Positions 8,257-16,307 of a DNA stretch of 43,858 nt are shown in pieces. Source of the DNA: an uncultured Eubacteriales bacterium. Its GTDB lineage: Bacteria > Bacillota > Clostridia > Peptostreptococcales > Anaerovoracaceae. The stretch's first letter is position 1. Every line of letters starts with the position of its first letter. Location: contig UQOC01000016.1 in the NCBI GenBank assembly GCA_900542565.1, positions 1 to 43,858 on the forward strand, read 5' to 3'. The notes beneath the pieces are model-generated. The model was not told the origin of the DNA. It did no database searches and saw only the letters and a program-made list of their open reading frames with translations. The translations under genes and the position numbers were made by a program.

Positions 8257-9654
8257 CTATTTCTGAGATGCTGCCTTTTCTGCTTTTTCTTTTCTGCCAT
8301 AGTAGATGTATATTACTGAACCTACCGCAGGTACGATTATCAATCCGAGAACTGACATGAGAGGGTCTTCGATGAAGTTATTGATCATCAAAGCGATAAA
8401 TATGATAGTAGTGATAACAACTACCACAGGGCCTCCCGGAACCTTATAAGGTTTCTCTAACTCAGGGAATCTGTATCTGTTTACCAATACGCCGGCTACA
8501 CCAAGTACAGTACCTATCATTCCCATGAATACTACCAAAGTTGTTAATTCATCAAGGCTCTGCAACAAGATCAAAATGCATGACAGTACGCACTGTGTAA
8601 TCAATGAAATAGCAGGTACGCCTCTCTTGGACAGATAGCCCTGTGCTTTGAAGAAGTGACCTTCCGCAGCCATGGCATAACCGATTCTGGCAAACGCAAG
8701 TACCTGACCGTTTAATGAACTGAGCATAGCAAAGAGCATAGTCACTACAACCAGAATGCTTCCAGCTGTTCCGAACATTCTCTCAGCTACTTCAGTACCC
8801 AGATAAAGCTGCTCATTTTCTATCATGGTTTTTGCTTCTTCTACAGGTATAACTCTGTAAATAGCGAAGTTGAATAAGAAATAAAGAACAGCAACTGCAG
8901 CAACACCTATAGTGAGCGCCAGAGGAAGGCTTCTCTTAGGATTCTTCATTTCTTCACCCATGTTGGCTACGTTGGACCAACCTTCGTAAGCCCACAAGGT
9001 TGCCAGCACAGCGAAGCATACTACGCTGAGTCCTCCGCCAAAGCTGAGAGTTTCACCGTTTTCATCAACAGGAACAGGACTCATATCAGGCATATGATTG
9101 CCTACAAAGATAGCGGCCACCAAGATTACTACCATAGGTATTATCTTAGCGATAAATGAAATGTTAGCGAATATGGTAGCTTCCTTTACTCCGAGAATGT
9201 TGTAAACCGTAAACAGAATAACCAATACGACAGCTATCGCCTTGATATTTCCATCAGTCATACCCGGGAAGAAATCAACCAGCGCCGTAGGTATAGCTAT
9301 AGCAACAGCAGCTATAGAGCCAGGACTTGCCAGCAGCCACTGGCTGAATCCATACATATATCCTATTACAGGGTGATATACCTCAGTCAGATAAGCTGTA
9401 AGTCCACCTGCTCTAGGTCTTGATGAACCCAATTCAGATACGCAAAGCGCACCCAGCAAACTTATAACACCACCAATGATCCAGCACATCAATGCTGTAC
9501 CGGTATCGTAATTTGCTCTCTGCAAAACGTATGAACCCAGATAGAAAATACCTGAGCCTACCATTATGCCAGCTACGATACTTACGCCGCTGAAGACGGA
9601 TATCTCTTTTCTAAATTCACCGCCTTCAAGCGCACTCTTTTTCTTGCTTGACAT
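8257..9654 (-). CDS. APC-family amino-acid permease (SteT/LAT-like)
   Basis: 465-residue inner-membrane transporter with about 12 hydrophobic segments. The first segment carries the APC signature (VSIVAGIMVGSGIFYLG). Later landmarks are the ELGSSRPRAGGLTAYLTEVY segment, WAYEGWSNVANMGEEMKNPKRSLP before TM7, and NGQVLAFARIGYAMA in TM8. These place it in the LAT/SteT-like amino-acid exchanger/permease group. It has its own sigma-54 promoter very similar to that of the hydrolase operon and is followed by a strong terminator, so it is a single-gene unit of the same regulon. It likely imports the compound degraded by the hydrolases or exports a product. The substrate is not determinable. Confidence 0.88.
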   Translation of the reverse strand: MSSKKKSALEGGEFRKEISVFSGVSIVAGIMVGSGIFYLGSYVLQRANYDTGTALMCWIIGGVISLLGALCVSELGSSRPRAGGLTAYLTEVYHPVIGYMYGFSQWLLASPGSIAAVAIAIPTALVDFFPGMTDGNIKAIAVVLVILFTVYNILGVKEATIFANISFIAKIIPMVVILVAAIFVGNHMPDMSPVPVDENGETLSFGGGLSVVCFAVLATLWAYEGWSNVANMGEEMKNPKRSLPLALTIGVAAVAVLYFLFNFAIYRVIPVEEAKTMIENEQLYLGTEVAERMFGTAGSILVVVTMLFAMLSSLNGQVLAFARIGYAMAAEGHFFKAQGYLSKRGVPAISLITQCVLSCILILLQSLDELTTLVVFMGMIGTVLGVAGVLVNRYRFPELEKPYKVPGGPVVVVITTIIFIALMINNFIEDPLMSVLGLIIVPAVGSVIYIYYGRKEKAEKAASQK

Positions 9655-9709
9655 TTTTCTCCTCCTACCTTAAAGTTTGGAAATAAAAAATAATTACAAA
9701 ATTAACTAT

Positions 9710-9727
9710 ACGCAAAATTTATGCCAA
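9710..9727 (-). promoter_or_regulatory. sigma-54 (-24/-12) promoter of the permease gene
   Basis: Minus-strand reading TTGGCATAAATTTTGCGTAT: GG at 9725-9724 and GC at 9713-9712, 10 nt apart. It shares TTGGCAT and TTGCGTAT with the hydrolase-operon promoter. The near-palindrome AAGTGACTT (9734-9742), the same 9-mer as 5280-5288 read on the opposite strand, lies just upstream. It is closer to the promoter than enhancers usually are. Confidence 0.85.
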
Positions 9728-9815
9728 AATTCGAAGTGACTTTTTTTCGCATTTAACTTGCTTCTAGAAAACATATACAAAATGTTAGCAGAAAATTTTC
9801 TTTACGTGTAAAATA

Positions 9816-11750
9816 TTATTCTAACTCAAAAGCCCCCGTATAAAGCTGATAATAACGGCCTTTTTTCTCAAGAAGCTGTTCATGATTTCCTCTTTCGATT
9901 ATATGACCGTGGTCCATAACCATGATTACATCAGAATTTTGTATGGTAGATAAACGATGTGCTATCACAAATACTGTCCTGCCATGCATTAAATTATCCA
10001 TACCTTTTTGCACTATAGACTCAGTCCTGGTATCTATAGACGATGTAGCCTCATCCAATATCATTACCGGAGGGTCTGCTACTGCGGCGCGAGCGATAGA
10101 GATCAGCTGCCTCTGTCCCTGCGAAAGTCCGCTTCCGTCGCCTTCCAATACTGTATCATAACCATCAGGCAGCATCCTTATGAAACCGTCGGCGTTGGCC
10201 AGCTTTGCTGCTGCTATGCATTCTTCATCAGTAGCATCCAAACGTCCATATCTGATGTTTTCCATCACAGTACCTGTAAACAGATTTACATCCTGCAGTA
10301 CCACACCCAGGGAACGGCGCAAATCATATTTCTTTATTCTGTTTATATTTATACCATCGTATTTTATCTTTCCATCGGCTATATCATAAAACCTGTTTAT
10401 AAGATTAGTTATGGTCGTTTTGCCGGCGCCTGTAGCTCCTACAAGGGCAACCTTCTGACCCGGCTCTGCATATATACAAATGTCATGAAGAACCAATTCG
10501 TCATCAGTATATCCAAAGTCGACATCATTCAAGTCAATCCTTCCCTGCATCGGAATCAGTTTGTCGCCATCTTTCCAAGCCCAATGACCTGTTCTCTTCT
10601 CACATTCCTCAAGTTCTCCGTCAGGGCCATGACAAGCATTGACCAGCGTAACGGTACCGTTGTCCTCTTCAGGTTTTTCATCCAGCAGCTCAAATATTCT
10701 CGAGGCTCCCGCCATAGCCATAATGACCGAATTCAGCTGTTGGGAAACCTGCGCTATAGGATTTATGAAGTTTCTTGAAAGAGTAAGAAAGGAAGCAATA
10801 GTACCAAGCGTCAACACTTCTTCTCCGCCTATGGATAAATTTGTAACTCCTGCAATTCCCAGGGCTCCGCCTACCACAGCTATGACCACGTAAAGCACAA
10901 AACCCAAGTTATTGGTCGCAGGCATCAGAACATTGGCCAGCGTGTTGGCAATAGCTGCCGTTTCTCCCAAGTTTTCATTTTTAACACTGAATCTTTCTTT
11001 AGCCTTTTCTTCATAACAAAAGACTTTCACAACCTTCTGTCCATTTATCATTTCCTCTATATAGCCGTTGACGTCGCCTATGCTTCTCTGTTGTTTCATA
11101 AAGTATTTGCCGCTCTTGGAGGCAATCTTTTTTACGACTAACAGAATTAATGCAGTAAATACTAAAACTATCAATGTCAGCCAAATGCTCAAATGAACCA
11201 TCGAAATAAACACAGCTATCATGGACACCACTGACGAAAACAAGTTAGGTAAGCTCTGAGATATCATCTGTCTCAAAGTATCAGCGTCATTGGTGTAATA
11301 ACTCATTATATCGCCGTGGGTATGTGTGTCAAAATATTTGATAGGCAATCCTTGCATCTTGGTAAACATTTCATCCCTTATTTCTTTGAGTACGCTCTGA
11401 GCCATAATGGCCATTGTCCTGGAATAAAACAGAGATGCAAACACTCCGGCAAGAAACACTGCCGCCATGGTTCCTATTATCCTTAAAAGCCCTCCAAATA
11501 CCGGCGACGCTTCCATAAGCAGCGGGCTTATATAATCATCTATCAATGTCTGCAGGAACAGAGATGAAGCAACGCTGGCGGCAGAGCTTATCAATATGCA
11601 TACGACTACTACCACCAGTTTAAAGCGATGTTTCTCCAGGTATGACATGAGCCTCTTTATAGTTCCCGGCTTGAATCTCTGACCATCAGGAACTGCTCCG
11701 AATCCTTTTTGCCTCCCCATAGGCATTTTTCGCGTTTCATTATTGCTCAC
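9816..11750 (-). CDS. heterodimeric ABC exporter, catalytic half (left copy)
   Basis: About 644-residue type IV exporter half: a six-helix transmembrane domain (residues about 30-330), then an ATPase domain. Walker A is GATGAGKTT, the signature is LSQGQRQ, Walker B plus Glu is MILDEATS, and the switch His is in IAHRLST, so this half is catalytically complete. A roughly 45-residue insertion (NACHGPDGELEECEKRTG region) precedes the ATPase domain. I choose the GTG at 11750: AAAGGAGGT lies 8 nt upstream, while the ATG at 11780 has no such site. This gives an 11-bp overlap with the partner gene's stop, typical of translational coupling. The partner has the degenerate site, as in BmrCD/LmrCD/TM287-288 systems. 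Substrate unknown, with drug or lipid-like compounds likely. Confidence 0.88.
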   Translation of the reverse strand: MSNNETRKMPMGRQKGFGAVPDGQRFKPGTIKRLMSYLEKHRFKLVVVVVCILISSAASVASSLFLQTLIDDYISPLLMEASPVFGGLLRIIGTMAAVFLAGVFASLFYSRTMAIMAQSVLKEIRDEMFTKMQGLPIKYFDTHTHGDIMSYYTNDADTLRQMISQSLPNLFSSVVSMIAVFISMVHLSIWLTLIVLVFTALILLVVKKIASKSGKYFMKQQRSIGDVNGYIEEMINGQKVVKVFCYEEKAKERFSVKNENLGETAAIANTLANVLMPATNNLGFVLYVVIAVVGGALGIAGVTNLSIGGEEVLTLGTIASFLTLSRNFINPIAQVSQQLNSVIMAMAGASRIFELLDEKPEEDNGTVTLVNACHGPDGELEECEKRTGHWAWKDGDKLIPMQGRIDLNDVDFGYTDDELVLHDICIYAEPGQKVALVGATGAGKTTITNLINRFYDIADGKIKYDGININRIKKYDLRRSLGVVLQDVNLFTGTVMENIRYGRLDATDEECIAAAKLANADGFIRMLPDGYDTVLEGDGSGLSQGQRQLISIARAAVADPPVMILDEATSSIDTRTESIVQKGMDNLMHGRTVFVIAHRLSTIQNSDVIMVMDHGHIIERGNHEQLLEKKGRYYQLYTGAFELE

Positions 11751-13494
11751 TGAGTCCACCTCCTTTGTTCTGAGATTCATATACTTCTCTATAAATCTCG
11801 CTTCTTTCCATCAGCTCATCGTGGCTTCCCACGTCTGCAATCTTGCCGTCATCCAATACGATAATCTGATCAGCATCCTGAACAGATGCTACTCTCTGTG
11901 CGATGATGATCTTGGTAGTATTTGGTATCTCATCACGGAATGCTTGCCTTATCATAGCGTCAGTCTTCATGTCTACCGCACTGGTCGAATCATCAAGTAT
12001 AAGTATCTTAGGCTTTTTAAGCAAAGCCCTTGCTATGCATAATCTTTGCTTTTGTCCTCCTGATACGTTGGTGCCTCCCTGTTCGATATATGTGTCATAA
12101 CCGTCTTCAAAGCCGTTTATAAACTCATCGGCACATGCCAATTTGCAGGCATGGCGAAGTTCTTCATCAGTAGCGTGTTCATTACCCCATCTTAAGTTTT
12201 CAGCTATAGAACCGGAAAACAAAGTATTTTTCTGAAGCACCATAGCCACCTGATTTCTCAGGCTTTCAACATGATACTCCCTTACATCTTTCCCTCCGAC
12301 CTTAACAGAGCCTTTGCTTACATCGTAAAGTCTGGGGATAAGTTGCACCAAGCTAGATTTAGCTGAACCGGTAGCGCCTATTATTCCTACTGTCTGACCG
12401 CTTTTTATATGCAAATCAATGTCGTCCAGCACCTCTTTATCTTTGGATTTTCCATAGCTGAAATGCACATGGTCAAAGTCAATGGACCCGTCTTGTACTT
12501 CATATATGGGATTTTCCGGATCATGCAGATTGCTTTCTTCGTCAAGCAATTCCACAATACGTTCTCCCGAAGCCCTGGCCATGGTCAGCATAACGAAGAT
12601 CATGGATATCATCATCAAACTCATAAGTATTTGCATAGAATAAGTTATCAAACTGATAAGCTCTCCTGTAGAAAGTCCGATATCGGGATTATTGCCGCTG
12701 GATACTATAGCCCTTGCTCCGAACCAGGATATCAGCAGCATGGTCAAATACATGCAGAATTGCATAAGAGGATTAATAAATGCCATTATTTTCTCTGCTT
12801 TAGAAAAGTCCAAATATATTTTTTGTGATGTGTTTCCAAACTTTTCTATCTCATGGTCCTGGCGGTTAAAGGATTTTACAACTCTTATACCGCTTAAATT
12901 TTCCTGGACTACGTTATTTAATTTATCATATGTCTTAAAAACACGATTAAATATCGGATGTACTGCTTTTATCATTATGCCCAAACCAAGAAGCAGCAAA
13001 GGCATAACACATAGAAAAATAAGAGAAAGCTCGGCATCGATACGAAAAGATGCGATAAGCGCAAATACCAGCATGCCTGGAGCCCTCGTTGCTATTCTGA
13101 TAAGCATTTGGAAAGCCATCTGTACGTTGGTAATGTCTGTAGTCAGCCTGGTTACTATGCTGGCTGTCGAAAACTTATCTATATTCGAGAAAGAAAATTC
13201 TTGTACATGGTCATACATGTCTCCTCTCAAATTTTTGGCAAACCCTGCCGCGGCCACTGCAGAAGTTTTTCCGGCACCTACCCCCAGCGCCAACGCAACC
13301 GCTGCTGAAATTAAAAGGGCAATACCGTATTTAATTATTTCCGGCATTGAACCGCCATCTATACCTTGGTCGATGAGTTCCGCCATTATCAATGGAATCA
13401 AAATTTCCAAAATAACCTCACCCAATACAAGTATAGGTGTGAGAATAGCGTATTTTTTATACTCTCTTATATGTTTCGCTAATTTCTTAACCAT
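11740..13494 (-). CDS. heterodimeric ABC exporter, degenerate-site half (left copy)
   Basis: 584-residue type IV ABC half-transporter, membrane domain about 1-310 and ATPase about 335-575. Several catalytic positions are altered: Walker A reads GATGSAKSS (Ala before the Lys instead of Gly), Walker B is followed by Asp not Glu (LILDDSTS), and the switch His is Gln (IIAQRVAS). The signature VSGGQKQ is intact and would complete the partner's active site. This asymmetry is the hallmark of heterodimeric exporters. The gene lies 31 bp after marR and overlaps the partner gene by 11 bp. A paralogue very similar by eye occurs at 34908-36662. In one identical 20-residue stretch (codons 12960-12901 versus 35442-35501) 14 codons differ, so the copies separated long ago. 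Confidence 0.9.
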   Translation of the reverse strand: MVKKLAKHIREYKKYAILTPILVLGEVILEILIPLIMAELIDQGIDGGSMPEIIKYGIALLISAAVALALGVGAGKTSAVAAAGFAKNLRGDMYDHVQEFSFSNIDKFSTASIVTRLTTDITNVQMAFQMLIRIATRAPGMLVFALIASFRIDAELSLIFLCVMPLLLLGLGIMIKAVHPIFNRVFKTYDKLNNVVQENLSGIRVVKSFNRQDHEIEKFGNTSQKIYLDFSKAEKIMAFINPLMQFCMYLTMLLISWFGARAIVSSGNNPDIGLSTGELISLITYSMQILMSLMMISMIFVMLTMARASGERIVELLDEESNLHDPENPIYEVQDGSIDFDHVHFSYGKSKDKEVLDDIDLHIKSGQTVGIIGATGSAKSSLVQLIPRLYDVSKGSVKVGGKDVREYHVESLRNQVAMVLQKNTLFSGSIAENLRWGNEHATDEELRHACKLACADEFINGFEDGYDTYIEQGGTNVSGGQKQRLCIARALLKKPKILILDDSTSAVDMKTDAMIRQAFRDEIPNTTKIIIAQRVASVQDADQIIVLDDGKIADVGSHDELMERSEIYREVYESQNKGGGLSEQ

Positions 13495-13525
13495 CTTGCT
13501 TGCGTATACCTCCTTTTATTATTGG

Positions 13526-13960
13526 TCATTTCTTCATATTGTCTTTCATACGCTCTAAATATGTATAAAGCTGTTCTATCTCTTCAGGAGAAAATCCTGC
13601 TGTAAGTTTTTTCTCCATTTTATTTTTTTCTGCAATCATATTTTTTCGCATTTCCTCTCCTTTCTCTGTTATTATGATTTTTTTCAGCCTGGCGTCACCT
13701 GTAACGCCCTTTCTTGCCACCAGCTCTTTAGCTTCCATCAGAGAAAGGATTTTGGAAGCAGTCGACCTGGTTATTCCAAAATTTTCTTCGAAGTCGCGTT
13801 GAAACACATCTCTGTTTTTATTATCGTGCAGATAAAACAAAATATATCCATTTGCTGTGGAAATTTTCATCAACTCACTATGTATATTTTTTTCAAGATT
13901 TCTTTTTATCAAGTGAGTTAAAATTCCTAATTGTTTTCCGATATCATGTCTTTCTTTCAT
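13526..13960 (-). CDS. MarR-family regulator of the ABC exporter (left copy)
   Basis: 144-residue winged-helix protein of the MarR family. Recognition region about residues 60-80 (FEENFGITRSTASKILSLME), wing GDARLKKIIITEKG, C-terminal dimerisation helix. It is first in the marR-ABC-ABC operon, and the promoter region carries two imperfect palindromes, so autoregulation and derepression by an exported compound are the likely mode. It closely resembles the regulator at 34450-34884, which sits before an equivalent exporter pair. The start is supported by AAAGGTGATG a few bases upstream and by exact alignment with the other copy. Confidence 0.88.
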   Translation of the reverse strand: MKERHDIGKQLGILTHLIKRNLEKNIHSELMKISTANGYILFYLHDNKNRDVFQRDFEENFGITRSTASKILSLMEAKELVARKGVTGDARLKKIIITEKGEEMRKNMIAEKNKMEKKLTAGFSPEEIEQLYTYLERMKDNMKK

Positions 13961-13983
13961 TTCACATCACCTTTGTTTGATTT

Positions 13984-14044
13984 TTGTCATATGTCAAACT
14001 GTTGTATATTCAACAATTATAGTAATAAAAAACCCCTTAGTCAA
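13984..14044 (-). promoter_or_regulatory. marR-ABC promoter with two operator-like palindromes
   Basis: On the minus strand TTGACT (14044-14039) and TATAAT (14021-14016) are 17 nt apart. The -35 hexamer lies inside the loop of the upstream terminator. Just downstream are two imperfect palindromes: GTTGAATATACAAC (14014-14001) and TTTGACATATGACAAA (13999-13984). They overlap the expected start site, fitting MarR autorepression. The same arrangement recurs at 34366-34427. Confidence 0.8.
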
Positions 14045-14055
14045 GGGGGTTTTTT
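14027..14055 (-). terminator. terminator of the metal-ATPase operon with a -35 box in its loop
   Basis: On the minus strand AAAAAACCCC pairs with GGGGTTTTTT around a loop containing TTGACT, and a U-run follows. It ends the Zn/Cd ATPase transcript while its loop supplies the -35 element of the marR-ABC promoter. Confidence 0.85.
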
Positions 14056-14073
14056 GTCGATTTAGTGAAAGTT

Positions 14074-15933
14074 TTATTTACTTGTTGCGAATCTTATATT
14101 AAGACATCTCAAAGCATTTATTATAGCTATCACAGAAACGCCCACGTCCGCAAAGACCGCCGCCCAAAGGCCTACAAGCCCTAAAGCGCTTAATATCAAT
14201 ACCAAAGCTTTTATTCCCAGAGCAAAAACGATGTTTTCTCTTACGATGGTCATCGTCTTCCTGGATATTCTTATTACCTGAGCAAGTTTAGATGGCTGGT
14301 CATTCATTATGACCATATCCGCTGCTTCGATAGCTGCGTCAGACCCAAGGCCACCCATTGCAACTCCTACGTCTGCTCTTGCTAAAACCGGAGCATCATT
14401 AATTCCATCGCCGACAAATACCAGTTTGCCTTTGTCAGATTTGTTTTCCATAAGTTCTTCAACGATTCTAACCTTATCTGCAGGAAGCAATCTTGTATAA
14501 ACCTTATCGATTCCCAGCTGCAATGCCGCTTTTTCTCCTGCCTCTTTTCCATCACCTGTGAGCATGACGGTTTTTATTCCGCCGGCTTTAAGCTGTGATA
14601 TGGCCTCTTGTGAATCATCTTTCAATTTATCTGCCAAGAGTATACATCCGCCATAGACGCCATCTATAGCTATCAATACTTGAGTACTGCCTTTATATAT
14701 TTCAAATTCCGCTTTATGACCCGTTTCTTCTTCCATAAGTTTCTTATTACCGGCAGCAACCTTATGTCCTTTAACGACAGCTTTTACGCCTTTTCCCGCC
14801 AGTTCAGAAACATCGCATACATCTCCGCTATCTATTTCTTTTCCGTATGCTTCTCTCAGAGATTGAGAAATAGGATGATTGGAATAGCATTCAGCAAGCG
14901 CAGCATATTCCAAAAGCTGATTTTCTTCAAAGCCTTCTTCAGCCCATATCTTTTCTACGTGAAATTTTCCCTCTGTCAATGTTCCCGTTTTGTCCATCAC
15001 TATATATTCAGCTTTTGACATGGCTTCAAGATAATTGCTGCCTTTTACCAGCACTCCTGCTTTTGATGCTCCGCCTATCCCTCCGAAGAAGCTCAGAGGC
15101 ACCGATATCACCAGCGCGCAAGGACAAGAAACGACAAGGAAGTTGAGAGCTCTTTTTATCCAGTCGCTCCATACGGCGCCATCTATCAAAAGCGGCGGGA
15201 GTAAAGCCAGCAGCACTGCGGCTCCCACCACGATAGGGGTATATACAGCTGCAAATCTGCTTATGAAACTTTCTGTCTTGGATTTTTTATTGGCAGCATT
15301 CTCTACCAAATCTAAAATCTTGCTTACGGTAGACTCTCCAAAATGTTTAGTTACTTCTACTGTAAGTACTCCTCGCATGTTAACACACCCGCTGAGGACC
15401 TCATCTCCGCAGCCTACATCTCTAGGCAGCGATTCCCCTGTCAGCGCTGCAGTATCAAGAGAAGATTCGCCTTCTCTTATTATTCCGTCAAGGGGGACTT
15501 TTTCGCCCGGTCTTATAAGAATAAAGTCTCCCGGCTGAACTTGAGTGGGCGAAACCTCTTTAAATCCATCATCTGTTTTAAGATTTGCCACATCCGGCTT
15601 AATATCCATAAGCTGTGTTATAGATTTTCGCGACTTTCCTACAGCATAATCTTCGAAAAGCTCTCCTATCTGATAAAACAGCATGACTGCCACTGCTTCA
15701 GGATATTCTCCGATGAAAAAAGCTCCTATAGATGCCACCGACATCAAAAAATTCTCATCCAGCATCTGTCCCCTCAAGATGCCTCTCGCAGCTTTCCAAA
15801 TGACTTTATATCCAACTACTGTATACGCTGCCAAAAACCCTATCAAACCGAGGTATGCAGGGCTTTCAGGCAAAAATATAGCAGTTGCGAACAATATTGC
15901 ACCGATTATTATTCTTATAAGACGTTTTTTCAT
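14074..15933 (-). CDS. cadA: Zn/Cd/Pb-type P1B-ATPase without N-terminal metal domain
   Basis: 619-residue heavy-metal efflux pump. TGES actuator loop, SCPCALVIS transmembrane CPC motif, DKTGTLT phosphorylation site, HP locus (SNHPIS) and GDGINDAP hinge are all present. SVPLSFFGGIGGASK after CPC and DVGVSVIAIINALR in the last helix fit the P1B-2 (Zn2+/Cd2+/Pb2+) subgroup, in which that Asp is a transport-site ligand. It lacks the usual N-terminal HMA domain. An independent 73-residue HMA protein is encoded 47 bp upstream, so the metal-binding domain is split off. It is co-transcribed from the ArsR-box promoter at 16254-16283 and ended by the terminator at 14027-14055. Exact metal preference is not provable from sequence. 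Confidence 0.9.
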   Translation of the reverse strand: MKKRLIRIIIGAILFATAIFLPESPAYLGLIGFLAAYTVVGYKVIWKAARGILRGQMLDENFLMSVASIGAFFIGEYPEAVAVMLFYQIGELFEDYAVGKSRKSITQLMDIKPDVANLKTDDGFKEVSPTQVQPGDFILIRPGEKVPLDGIIREGESSLDTAALTGESLPRDVGCGDEVLSGCVNMRGVLTVEVTKHFGESTVSKILDLVENAANKKSKTESFISRFAAVYTPIVVGAAVLLALLPPLLIDGAVWSDWIKRALNFLVVSCPCALVISVPLSFFGGIGGASKAGVLVKGSNYLEAMSKAEYIVMDKTGTLTEGKFHVEKIWAEEGFEENQLLEYAALAECYSNHPISQSLREAYGKEIDSGDVCDVSELAGKGVKAVVKGHKVAAGNKKLMEEETGHKAEFEIYKGSTQVLIAIDGVYGGCILLADKLKDDSQEAISQLKAGGIKTVMLTGDGKEAGEKAALQLGIDKVYTRLLPADKVRIVEELMENKSDKGKLVFVGDGINDAPVLARADVGVAMGGLGSDAAIEAADMVIMNDQPSKLAQVIRISRKTMTIVRENIVFALGIKALVLILSALGLVGLWAAVFADVGVSVIAIINALRCLNIRFATSK

Positions 15934-15980
15934 TTTATGCCACCTTGTTTCCCCTTCTGCAAAATCTAACCAATGCTGAA

Positions 15981-16202
15981 TTACAGTTCCTTGATTTCAA
16001 CATCAGGTTCAATCTTTTTAACTATCTTCTTAGCCTTTTTAACTATATCATCTATCTTGCTGTCTTCTCCTTCAAAGGTAAGCTTTGTGGTAAGAAAATT
16101 AACACTGGCGTCTGTCACTCCATCGATATCTGCCACTCCTCTCTCTATTTTAGCAGCACAGTTAGCACAGCAAAGTCCTTCTAATAAATAAGTCTTTTTC
16201 AT
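15981..16202 (-). CDS. stand-alone HMA metal-binding protein for the Zn/Cd ATPase
   Basis: 73-residue heavy-metal-associated domain (beta-alpha-beta-beta-alpha-beta) with the GLCCANCAAKIE metal loop, whose CxxC is preceded by a third Cys. GGAGTAAA lies just before the ATG at 16202. The longer reading to 16229 has no ribosome binding site and would start inside the promoter. It is the first gene of the ATPase operon and probably works as the detached N-terminal domain or a metallochaperone of the pump. The acidic/lysine-rich C-terminus (DPDVEIKEL-like) follows the fold directly. Confidence 0.85.
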   Translation of the reverse strand: MKKTYLLEGLCCANCAAKIERGVADIDGVTDASVNFLTTKLTFEGEDSKIDDIVKKAKKIVKKIEPDVEIKEL

Positions 16203-16229
16203 TTTACTCCTCCATAAAATCAAAAACAA

Positions 16230-16283
16230 TTGAGCATTTATTCAACTGTTTATAGTATAGTTGAATATTCGCTCAATTGTCAA
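16230..16283 (-). promoter_or_regulatory. ArsR/SmtB-type double operator and promoter
   Basis: On the minus strand TTGACA (16283-16278) and TATACT (16259-16254) are 18 nt apart. Two 16-bp boxes of the TTGA(N8)TCAA type occur: 16261-16276 between -35 and -10, and 16230-16245 over the expected start. Such twin TGAA/TTCA imperfect palindromes are typical targets of zinc- or cadmium-sensing ArsR-family repressors (SmtB/CzrA/CadC). No ArsR gene lies in the window, so the repressor must be encoded elsewhere. Confidence 0.78.
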
Positions 16284-16307
16284 TAGTTTTTTTGAAATTA
16301 TTAAAAA

